NCBI GenBank assembly: GCA_964435085.1
Contig: CAYSXQ010000015.1
Span: 1 to 25,035 of the forward strand
Length of the DNA: 25,035 nt
Source of the DNA: UBA917 sp964435085
GTDB taxonomy: Bacteria; Patescibacteriota; Patescibacteriia; Patescibacteriales; Patescibacteriaceae
Direction: 5' to 3'
Shown here: piece after piece, positions 9,212-15,813 of the stretch
How the letters are laid out: the number at the start of each line of letters is the position of its first letter
Position numbering within the stretch: position 1 is the first letter of the stretch
Translations under genes and position numbers: made by a program
Notes under the pieces: model-generated
Databases searched by the model: none
Told to the model about the DNA's origin: nothing
The model's input: only the letters and a program-made list of their open reading frames with translations

Positions 9212-9252
9212 ATTAATTTCAAATTTAAAATTTAAAATTTAAAAACAATTTT
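9212..9252 (+). repeat. Left 41-bp arm of the inverted repeat
   Basis: Exact reverse complement of 9357-9397, starting 4 bp upstream of the murB ATG. It would form the last part of the murB 5' leader if transcription starts at the promoter inside the element. Confidence 0.93.
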
Positions 9253-9323
9253 AAATTCTCTAATGTCTTAATTTTGAAACACTAAATATGCTATCTTGTC
9301 ATTCCTGACCTCCGCTGGTTCAT

Positions 9324-9352
9324 AATATAGTAATGATTAGTGAGGTTGTAAA
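9324..9352 (-). promoter_or_regulatory. Promoter for murB inside the inverted-repeat element
   Basis: On the minus strand TTTACA (9352-9347), a 17-bp spacer and TATATT (9329-9324) form a good sigma-70-like promoter pointing at murB. The predicted start is near 9317, giving a leader of about 109 nt that includes the left repeat arm. It sits wholly between the two arms. Confidence 0.55.
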
Positions 9353-9356
9353 ATTA

Positions 9357-9397
9357 AAAATTGTTTTTAAATTTTAAATTTTAAATTTGAAATTAAT
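9357..9397 (-). repeat. Right 41-bp arm of the inverted repeat
   Basis: Exact reverse complement of 9212-9252. Positions 9367-9397 double as the last codons and stop of murC, encoding the C-terminal tail NLKFKI and the residues just before it. Confidence 0.93.
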
Positions 9398-10761
9398 CTC
9401 TCTCCCACCCTAAATACATCACCCGCCCCCATTAACAAAAGCAGATCCCCCTCTTGTAAGCTATCTCTTAGCATTTTTTCAGCTTTTTGTAAATCCTCAG
9501 CGTAATCAAGCGCTAAGCCTGGTTGTCTAGACTCAATCTGCTCAATCAAGCTTGCACTACGAAAATCATCATCACTTTCTCGAGAACTAGCATAAATTTC
9601 TAAAACAATTAACTCATCAGCTAGCTCAAAACTACCAGCAAAGTCATTCAACAAAACCTTAGTCCGACTGTAAGTATGCGGATGAAATAGAACTTTAATT
9701 TTTTTATCAGGATAAGCTTCTTTGACAGCCGCCAAAGTAGCTCTAATTTCAGTTGGGTGATGAGCGTAGTCATCAATAATCACAGCGCCTTTATACTCGC
9801 CCATTTTCTCCAAACGACGTGCCGTGCCGGTAAATTCACCGATCCAAGTTCTAATAGCTAGTAGATCAACACCAATCTCTAGCGCCAAGGATATTACGGC
9901 CAGAGCATTAGCTAAATTATGACGACCAAGCAAAGCAATTGAAAAATCACCCAAATCTTCACCATCTAAGCTTAATTTAAAATATTGCCTACCGGCATGA
10001 TATTTACATTCACTAGCAACTAAATTAGCTGCTCCCCCCAGAACACTATAACTAACCACCTTACTAGCGCTAGCGCTAGCCAAATCTTTCACCAACTTAT
10101 CATCAAAATTAGCCACCAACAAACCATTCTTAGGCAGTTTTGCTATAAAATCAGCAAAAACCTTTGTATAACTAGCTTGATCCGGGAAAAAATCAGGATG
10201 ATCATAATCAATATTGTTAAGTACTGCTATTTTAGGTTTAAACCAACTAAGTTTATTCTGATATTCATCAGCTTCAATAATTAAATAATTAGACTTACCG
10301 AACAAAGTCGCCCCTTGAAATTGTGGCACAAAAGCACCTACCATCACACTTGGTGATAAGCCAACTTTATCGAGCAAGAAACCTAGCCAAGCCGTCGTTG
10401 TCGTCTTGCCATGAGAACCGCACACTGCTACACCATGACTCTGATTAAAAACCAAGGCCAAGGCTTCAGCATAAGTCACAACCTTCATCCGAGCAGCTAT
10501 AGCTGCAGCGAGCTCAGGATTACTTTTGTTATAAGCGGTTGAGTAAATTACCAAATCAGTATCACTGGGAATATTTGTCGCCACAAAGCCCAAACGCACA
10601 TCAGCTCCAATCTTAGTCAGCACTTGATCAGTCATAAAAACCTCAGCCACATCACTACCAACAATTTCCTTGCCTAAACCAGATAAATACTGAGCCAACA
10701 TTGTCATGCCCACTCCTTTAATACCAATAAAATAAATTTTCTTAATTTTATCTAAATCCAT
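9367..10761 (-). CDS. murC: MurC-type UDP-N-acetylmuramate--L-alanine ligase
   Basis: A cytoplasmic ATP-dependent ligase that adds the first amino acid to UDP-MurNAc. The 464 residues are a normal MurC length. An N-terminal Rossmann loop GIKGVGMT (13-20) is followed by the ATP P-loop GSHGKTTT (115-122), EADEY (163-167), the metal/carbamylation region NNIDYDHPD (182-190) and DDYAHHPTEI in the C-terminal domain. The EADEY and NNIDYDHPD segments look somewhat like Mpl, the murein tripeptide ligase, but the position between murG and murB favours MurC. The ATG at 10761 is 3 bp after the murG stop. The last few residues (tail NLKFKI) are encoded by the arm of the inverted-repeat element, so the native C-terminus seems to have been replaced. 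Confidence 0.88.
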   Translation of the reverse strand: MDLDKIKKIYFIGIKGVGMTMLAQYLSGLGKEIVGSDVAEVFMTDQVLTKIGADVRLGFVATNIPSDTDLVIYSTAYNKSNPELAAAIAARMKVVTYAEALALVFNQSHGVAVCGSHGKTTTTAWLGFLLDKVGLSPSVMVGAFVPQFQGATLFGKSNYLIIEADEYQNKLSWFKPKIAVLNNIDYDHPDFFPDQASYTKVFADFIAKLPKNGLLVANFDDKLVKDLASASASKVVSYSVLGGAANLVASECKYHAGRQYFKLSLDGEDLGDFSIALLGRHNLANALAVISLALEIGVDLLAIRTWIGEFTGTARRLEKMGEYKGAVIIDDYAHHPTEIRATLAAVKEAYPDKKIKVLFHPHTYSRTKVLLNDFAGSFELADELIVLEIYASSRESDDDFRSASLIEQIESRQPGLALDYAEDLQKAEKMLRDSLQEGDLLLLMGAGDVFRVGERLISNLKFKI

Positions 10762-10764
10762 AAG

Positions 10765-11844
10765 CTACTTAACTTCCATTTGCTCCACTATCAAATCAAA
10801 AAACTTCTTATTACTTTCTCTTGGCAAGGCCTTAAGCAAATTAGACCCTAAATTAGCCATGCTCTGCTTATCAGCTAGCAAGTTTTTAATACTCGACACA
10901 AAAGTCCAAGCTGTAGTTTTTTGCTGATCAAGCTGTAAAGCCGCATTTCGCTCTACAAAATACTGAGCATTAGCCTCTTGATGTGACTGCGGCAAAGGCA
11001 ACAGCACTATTGGCTTAGCCAAATAACTAAATTCCGTTATAAAACCCATACCTGCTCGTGACACAATCAAATCAGCTGCAGCATAAGCTTTGGCCATTCC
11101 TGCTGGCCCAGATAACTCCAAGCTATGATAACGAGGATTTTGATTTACCGCACTACTTTTATTCTTACCAGTAACATGAATAACCTGACAACTCTGAGTT
11201 AAATTATATAAATTATCCAGCACTAGCTTATTAATCGCAATCGATCCGGTACCCCCTGACAACACTAGGACCACCGGCAAGCTATCATCAAAACCAAAAC
11301 TAGTCCTAGCTGCCCCAGGATCAATTTGTCTAGCCGCTCTAACTTCAGCTCGAATAGGGCAACCGGTTAAACGTGCCTTAGGATAAAACTTTTTAGATTC
11401 TGGCAGAGTAATAGCCACCCTGTTAGCCAACTTAGCCATAATACGATTAGCTAAACCAGGCACAATATCAAGCTGCAAAATTACAATCCTCACACGACAG
11501 AGCCAAGCAGCTATAGCAAGTCCCACGCTAACAAAACTACCAGCACTAACCACTAATCTTGGGCGGTATTTAATAATCAAATAAAAAGCCTGCAAAATTC
11601 CATAGACAACAAAAAAAGGATCAATAAAATTCCACCAAGAAAAATATCGTCGCAATTTACCACTGGCAATTGAGTGATAAAGCAAACCTTGCTCAGTCAC
11701 CACCTCTCGCTCAACACCATCTTTAGTACCAACAAACTGGCACTCACAATGACCTTGCAAATCCTGAGCTAAAGCTAGCATAGGAGTCACTGACCCCAAA
11801 GTACCACCACCGCTTAAAAAAATTATCTTTTTATTATTATCCAT
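10765..11844 (-). CDS. murG: MurG-like lipid II synthase (GlcNAc transferase) with atypical glycine loop
   Basis: MurG is a GT-B glycosyltransferase at the inner face of the membrane that transfers GlcNAc to lipid I to make lipid II. From the ATG at 11844 it has 359 residues. Family features are VPGLANRIMAKLANRVAITLPES, TGCPIR, VLSGGTGSIAIN in place of GGSQG, and the donor-binding SRAGMGFITEFSYLAKPIVLLPLP followed by QEANAQYF. The N-terminal loop reads GGGTLGS (12-18) where most MurGs have GGTGGH, so the normally conserved histidine is a serine. A hydrophobic stretch (about 70-95) may be the membrane-association site. The start overlaps the ftsW stop by 8 nt (ATGGATAA). I chose this ATG because the Rossmann strand begins within ten residues. 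Confidence 0.85.
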   Translation of the reverse strand: MDNNKKIIFLSGGGTLGSVTPMLALAQDLQGHCECQFVGTKDGVEREVVTEQGLLYHSIASGKLRRYFSWWNFIDPFFVVYGILQAFYLIIKYRPRLVVSAGSFVSVGLAIAAWLCRVRIVILQLDIVPGLANRIMAKLANRVAITLPESKKFYPKARLTGCPIRAEVRAARQIDPGAARTSFGFDDSLPVVLVLSGGTGSIAINKLVLDNLYNLTQSCQVIHVTGKNKSSAVNQNPRYHSLELSGPAGMAKAYAAADLIVSRAGMGFITEFSYLAKPIVLLPLPQSHQEANAQYFVERNAALQLDQQKTTAWTFVSSIKNLLADKQSMANLGSNLLKALPRESNKKFFDLIVEQMEVK

Positions 11845-12973
11845 ATTTCTGTTGTCGACTAATGTTAGCAAGGACACCTAGCGCAAATAGTGATGACATC
11901 AAAGACGAGCCACCATAACTAATAAGCGGCAAAGGAATGCCTGTCATAGGTAAGATATTAATAATACCACCGATATTAAAAATAGTTTGAATCGCTATCC
12001 AAGCCGTAATACCAGCTGCTAAATATTTAGCAAAATCATCATTATTATTTTTCGCAATAGTAAAACCTTTATAAAACAAACTAAAGAACAGAGCGATTAA
12101 TACCAAACAAAATACCAAACCAATCTCCTCAGCAATCACCGCAAAAATAAAATCATTATGCACTTCTGGTAAATTCAAATATTTCTGACGACTATTACCG
12201 ATTCCACGACCAAACCAACCACCAGAACCAATAGCAATTAGCGATTGATTCACCTGATAACAAGCACCCATCGGATCAAAACTGGCATCTAGCACGCAGT
12301 GAAAACGATTTTTTTGGTGATCACTCACTGACACCAAAGCACCCAAACAAATCATTGCCGCCAAACAAATCATTGCCAAATGACGAATCTGAACACCACT
12401 AATAAAAAATATCACAAAAACAGCTCCGGACAAAATAATCAAAGTTCCTAAATCAGGCTGAAACAAAATTAAAGCAGCGATCAGCGCATAAATAGCAATA
12501 AACGGCAATATATTATCACCACTACTGCCAGCACCGCGATGCTTAGCAAACCAAGCCGACAAATAAATCACAAAAAATAACTTGATAATTTCTGTCGGCT
12601 GAAAAGTAACTAAGCCAAATAAATCAAGCCAACTACGAGAACCGTTAACAACCTTAGACATACCAGGAATAAACAAAGCTACTAACAAAGCAATTGACAA
12701 CAATAACAAAGGCCAGGCTATTTTTTTCCAAAATTGATAAGGTATTCTCGAAGCACACCAAAAAGCCACCAATCCCATCCCAGCAAATACTAATTGACGC
12801 TTAAAAAAATAATAAGCATCTTGATGAGTCTCATAAGCAATTACTGAGGAGGCAGACGATAGCATTAATAAACCAAAAGCCAAGAGTACCATTATCACTA
12901 TCAAAAGCCAGCGATCAATCGGTCGCTGGCGAGAACCCACACTTTGAACTTGTCGAACAAAATTATCGAACAT
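11837..12973 (-). CDS. ftsW: FtsW/RodA/SpoVE (SEDS) peptidoglycan polymerase
   Basis: Multi-pass SEDS glycosyltransferase that polymerises lipid II at the septum or side wall together with a class B PBP. There are 378 residues from the ATG at 12973 (a TTG at 12985 is a weaker alternative). About ten hydrophobic helices are visible. Diagnostic stretches are LLMLSSASSVIAY near the N-terminus, GSRSWLDLFGLVTFQPTEIIK, LFQPDLGTLIIL, AIGSGGWFGRGIGNSRQK, LPEVHNDFIFAVIAEEIG and the terminal TGIPLPLISYGGSSL. The location between mraY and murG is the normal dcw position for FtsW rather than RodA. Unlike many clusters, murD does not stand between mraY and ftsW. Confidence 0.93.
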   Translation of the reverse strand: MFDNFVRQVQSVGSRQRPIDRWLLIVIMVLLAFGLLMLSSASSVIAYETHQDAYYFFKRQLVFAGMGLVAFWCASRIPYQFWKKIAWPLLLLSIALLVALFIPGMSKVVNGSRSWLDLFGLVTFQPTEIIKLFFVIYLSAWFAKHRGAGSSGDNILPFIAIYALIAALILFQPDLGTLIILSGAVFVIFFISGVQIRHLAMICLAAMICLGALVSVSDHQKNRFHCVLDASFDPMGACYQVNQSLIAIGSGGWFGRGIGNSRQKYLNLPEVHNDFIFAVIAEEIGLVFCLVLIALFFSLFYKGFTIAKNNNDDFAKYLAAGITAWIAIQTIFNIGGIINILPMTGIPLPLISYGGSSLMSSLFALGVLANISRQQKYG

Positions 12974-13006
12974 AGCTAACGACAATTTTTAATTTTTTGT
13001 AACAAA

Positions 13007-14059
13007 CTAAATCATTCGATCTAATATAAATAGCGCAATGCCCACCGCCGCACTCACACCAGCTACCACCCAAAAACGCATTACTATCTTAGATTCGAGC
13101 CAACCAATCGCTTCAAAGTGATGATGAATTGGTGCTGACAAAAATACCTTTTTACCTTTACGAAGCCTCTTTGAAGTTAGCTGGATAATTACTGACAAGG
13201 ACTCAATCACAAAAATAGAGCCGATAATTAGTAAAAATGGTGCCGTATCAGTCAACATCGCAATAATACCTAAAGTAATACCTAAACTCATCGCCCCCGT
13301 ATCCCCCATATAAAATCTTGCCGGTGTAATATTGAACCACAAGAAAGCCAATAAGGCGCCTACGATCACGGCACAAAAAACTGCTAAGTTTTCCTTACCC
13401 ATCATCAAGGCAATTACGCCATAGGCCATATAACTATTAAGCAAAACGCCTCCGGCCAAACCATCAAGACCGTCAGTTTCATTGACGCTAAAAGCTGTCG
13501 CCACAATCACTATGATAAAAACCGGAATGTACCACCAACCTAAATCAAAACTCTGCCAAAAGGGAATAGTAAACAAAGTCTTACCTAATTTAAAATAAAA
13601 CCAACAAGCACCAATCGAAGCAATCAAAGTATAAATCGCCAAACGATGCTTAATTGTTAAACCGCCACCGCCCAAGGACCCTTTACCACGCACATCCAAC
13701 CAATCATCAAAGAGACCCACCAAAGCCGAGGCCACTAAAACGCCTATTGGCAACCAAGTCTCTGTTCTTTCCAAAAAATTCATATGTCCCCAAAAAGTAT
13801 CGGGCCATAAAATAGACAACCAATTAAACACAATCGCAAAAGCTAGCACCGTCAACCAAATCAATACTCCGCCCATTGTCGGTGTACCACTTTTTTTGGC
13901 ATGTAGCTGAGAAAAAATTGGTGTCTGACCGCTGTTACGAATCTGCTTGCCTAATTTATATTTATACAAAAATTTAGTCCACAAAGGAGTCCAAATCATC
14001 GTCACTACAAAAGCCAGCGAGCCTAACAATAAGATTTTAATAATTGCAGCTTTATCCAT
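13007..14059 (-). CDS. mraY: MraY, phospho-MurNAc-pentapeptide translocase
   Basis: An integral membrane enzyme that joins UDP-MurNAc-pentapeptide to undecaprenyl phosphate, giving lipid I. From the ATG at 14059 it has 350 residues, with about ten membrane segments. Signature motifs are HAKKSGTPTMGG (about residues 52-63), FDDWLDVRGKGSLG, NETDGLDGLAGG with the conserved Asn and Asp residues, FYMGDTGAMSLG, and APIHHHFEAIGW near the C-terminus. All look intact. Only 1 bp separates its start from the stop of the upstream small membrane protein, and ftsW follows after 33 bp. Confidence 0.96.
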   Translation of the reverse strand: MDKAAIIKILLLGSLAFVVTMIWTPLWTKFLYKYKLGKQIRNSGQTPIFSQLHAKKSGTPTMGGVLIWLTVLAFAIVFNWLSILWPDTFWGHMNFLERTETWLPIGVLVASALVGLFDDWLDVRGKGSLGGGGLTIKHRLAIYTLIASIGACWFYFKLGKTLFTIPFWQSFDLGWWYIPVFIIVIVATAFSVNETDGLDGLAGGVLLNSYMAYGVIALMMGKENLAVFCAVIVGALLAFLWFNITPARFYMGDTGAMSLGITLGIIAMLTDTAPFLLIIGSIFVIESLSVIIQLTSKRLRKGKKVFLSAPIHHHFEAIGWLESKIVMRFWVVAGVSAAVGIALFILDRMI

Positions 14060-14060
14060 A

Positions 14061-14483
14061 TTAGAATTTAATATTAACAAAATTGATTAAATAAGTAGCA
14101 TAAATACCCAAAGCCATAAAAACATTAATGACAATAGCACTATTCACAGCTAAATAACTAAGTAAGTGATCTTTTTTTAGCCAACTCATAGCCAGTACCA
14201 TATTCAATAAACCCAAAAGAAAACCGGTCAGAGGCAAAAAATAAAGTCTGATTGGCGGACCAATCAAGTCAGTACCAAACAGAATATTATAATGTAAGTT
14301 AATATTCTCTTGTGGTGAATTTTTTACTATCAAATAAGTAAAAACCAAGTTAGCGATAACTCCTACTACCCATAAAACCAAATAAACCCTCAGCACCAAA
14401 ATAGCCACAAAGGCTTGCCAATCATCCCTGATTCTATTTTGAGCTAATTTAAAAAAGGTTAAGGTTTTTTGAGTAAAATTCAT
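14061..14483 (-). CDS. Small membrane protein heading the mur cluster, function unknown
   Basis: I do not recognise a named family. From the ATG at 14483 the protein has 140 residues. A short amphipathic, charged N-terminus (NFTQKTLTFFKLAQNRIRDDW) precedes three hydrophobic segments at about 26-54, 78-101 and 107-136. Between the first two lies a polar loop of about 25 residues, probably outside the cell. An earlier in-frame start at 14501 is possible. It is the first gene of the minus-strand block and ends 1 bp before mraY, so it is very likely cotranscribed with the lipid I and lipid II genes. A role in the envelope is only an inference from that. Confidence 0.7.
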   Translation of the reverse strand: MNFTQKTLTFFKLAQNRIRDDWQAFVAILVLRVYLVLWVVGVIANLVFTYLIVKNSPQENINLHYNILFGTDLIGPPIRLYFLPLTGFLLGLLNMVLAMSWLKKDHLLSYLAVNSAIVINVFMALGIYATYLINFVNIKF

Positions 14484-14491
14484 ATTTATCC

Positions 14492-14519
14492 AGTCTACCA
14501 TAGAATTTTGGAAAATAAA
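14492..14519 (-). promoter_or_regulatory. Weak candidate promoter for the mur cluster
   Basis: On the minus strand TTTATT (14519-14514), a 16-bp spacer and TAGACT (14497-14492) stand 8 nt before the ATG at 14483, which would give a nearly leaderless transcript. Matches to consensus are modest. The rest of the 149-bp divergent gap shows no better minus-strand candidate. Confidence 0.28.
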
Positions 14520-14612
14520 ACCTGTATCACGTCATTGACTTTTTGAATATTTATCAGTCCAATAAAATCTCTGGCCCGGCACTCGATCAATAATTTTTCT
14601 CCAAACAATTAT

Positions 14613-14630
14613 GTGCTATAATAATAGCAC
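14613..14630 (+). promoter_or_regulatory. Extended -10 promoter embedded in an 18-bp dyad
   Basis: TGC-TATAAT (14614-14622) is a perfect extended -10 with no clear -35. It lies inside the dyad GTGCTAT-AATA-ATAGCAC (14613-14630, 7-bp arms). Transcription should start at about 14629, only about 4 nt before the ATG at 14633, so the mRNA would be nearly leaderless. The dyad covers the -10, a good place for a repressor, but it could also be chance in AT-rich DNA. Confidence 0.55.
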
Positions 14631-14632
14631 CT

Positions 14633-15808
14633 ATGTCTAAATCTAGTCCCAAGCAATCAAATGCTTTCAAATTGATTGATAATCTTATCAACTTCGCTAT
14701 TTATCACGAAGCCGATAGTATTCATCTAGAGAAATCCTCAAGTGACAATGCTATCGCCGTTCATTACTTTGGTGCTAAGGAGCTTAATTCTACTTGGACG
14801 CTACCAACAAGCACTGGCTCACTAATTTGGGACAAACTCCGCACTCTAGCCAACATCGATGAACAACAAAATTCTGGCTATTTTCTATTAACCAGCGCCT
14901 GTGGACCGCTCCACTGCCAAGTAGAAAGCTTAGGAGCTAAAGATTTTACCCGCCTAATCATCAAAGCAAAACAACATCAACATAACGCCAGCTGGTCCAG
15001 CGCTCAATTTGACAGCAAGGTCGCTGACCAAGTTTTAACCATCATTAATGGCAAAGGATTAGCCATCTTAAGTGGTGCTGACCAAGCTTTCGTCACCCAG
15101 CTCATTTACATACTCCTCAGCAGCCTTAGTCACGACAGAGCCTGTCTGGCTAGTCTCGAGGCACCAATTATGGCTAGCCTCCCCGAAGTCAATCAGTGTC
15201 AGTGGCAAGCCGGCCAAGGTACTAGCTACAATAACCTCTTTAAGCACATCCTCGATCAAGACCCAGACATCATTTACGCTAGCCACTTAGAAAAAATCGA
15301 CCCTCATCAACTATCACAAGCAGCTAGCAACAAATTAATTCTTACTGTTAGTAATCAGAGTTCAATTCTCGATATCATCAAGCAATTACTTAGCCAGCCG
15401 GACAAGCAGCAAGTCTTAAGTAAGCTCAAATTCATTCTCAATGTCCATCTTGTCAAACAAAATTGCCCTCATTGTCTAGAGAGCTATCACCTATCAACCA
15501 AAGACGCCGAACATTTAGCCGACATCACCAAGCTTAGCTTAGCCGACATCAAAGCCACTGACTTTGCCTACAGTCGCGGTTGTCTCAATTGTAATTTTCA
15601 GGCTAGTACTAATAACATCCCCCTCTACGACGCCTTTTTTCCTGACTCAGAATTAATTAAAACCTTAATCAAGCAAGGCTTTAACAAAAAAACTCCAGCC
15701 CTCATAGCTAGCACCTTAGATTTAAATGCTCTCGAAGACGCCTGGCTCAAAGCTCAGCTCAAATTAATCAGCCCCTTGGAAATAATTAATCAATTCGGAA
15801 ACAACTAA
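14633..15808 (+). CDS. Degenerate GspE/PilB/PulE-family protein (pseudo-ATPase)
   Basis: 391 residues that follow the plan of type II secretion/type IV pilus assembly ATPases without the catalytic residues. The N-terminal part resembles the N1E domain (AIYHEADSIHLE, 22-33, like A..GASDIHLEP). The Walker A region reads GLAILSGADQAFVTQLIY (142-159), keeping the outer G and T but losing the GK. The Asp box is EAP (176-178). The Walker B region is LDQDPDIIYASHLE (207-220), where the usual GEIRD is SHLEK, so the catalytic Glu is His. The His box TLHTN is TVSNQ. The tetracysteine zinc site is kept (C278, C281, C317, C320). No other pilus gene is near. The frame is fully open, so it is not a simple pseudogene. 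It is followed 5 bp later by an MgtA-type pump. Confidence 0.72.
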   Translation: MSKSSPKQSNAFKLIDNLINFAIYHEADSIHLEKSSSDNAIAVHYFGAKELNSTWTLPTSTGSLIWDKLRTLANIDEQQNSGYFLLTSACGPLHCQVESLGAKDFTRLIIKAKQHQHNASWSSAQFDSKVADQVLTIINGKGLAILSGADQAFVTQLIYILLSSLSHDRACLASLEAPIMASLPEVNQCQWQAGQGTSYNNLFKHILDQDPDIIYASHLEKIDPHQLSQAASNKLILTVSNQSSILDIIKQLLSQPDKQQVLSKLKFILNVHLVKQNCPHCLESYHLSTKDAEHLADITKLSLADIKATDFAYSRGCLNCNFQASTNNIPLYDAFFPDSELIKTLIKQGFNKKTPALIASTLDLNALEDAWLKAQLKLISPLEIINQFGNN

Positions 15809-15813
15809 TTACT

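Larger units (their letters stand above)
9212..9397. mobile_element. 186-bp inverted-repeat element (MITE-like) between murC and murB
   Basis: Perfect 41-bp inverted repeats at 9212-9252 and 9357-9397 enclose 104 bp. The arms are almost pure A/T with AAATTTAAAATTTAAAATTT-like periodicity and a single C-containing end. There is no coding capacity. No target-site duplication is evident at the edges (the flanking bases differ). The right arm runs into the 3' end of murC and supplies its stop codon. In RNA the arms could form a 41-bp hairpin. It may be a miniature transposable element or a lineage-specific palindromic repeat; a genome-wide copy search would tell. The structure is certain, its mobility is inference. 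Confidence 0.6.

Noticed and set aside
8945..9222. Two reading frames running through the N stretch near murB
   Set aside because: They exist only because the Ns are read as unknown residues. One is the true murB N-terminus and the other is an out-of-frame copy of the duplicated contig end.
9211..9397. Repeated AAATTT units as a possible CRISPR or tandem array
   Set aside because: The units are a short internal periodicity of the inverted-repeat arms, with no spacers and no cas genes.
14502..14632. Mg2+-sensing riboswitch upstream of the mgtA operon
   Set aside because: The candidate promoter leaves only about 4 nt of leader, so there is no room for a riboswitch, and no M-box-like conserved pairing was seen.
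14633..15808. Treating the GspE-like gene as a pseudogene
   Set aside because: The frame is open for 391 codons, the zinc cysteines and overall plan are retained, and it has a clear promoter, so a non-catalytic protein is the better reading.
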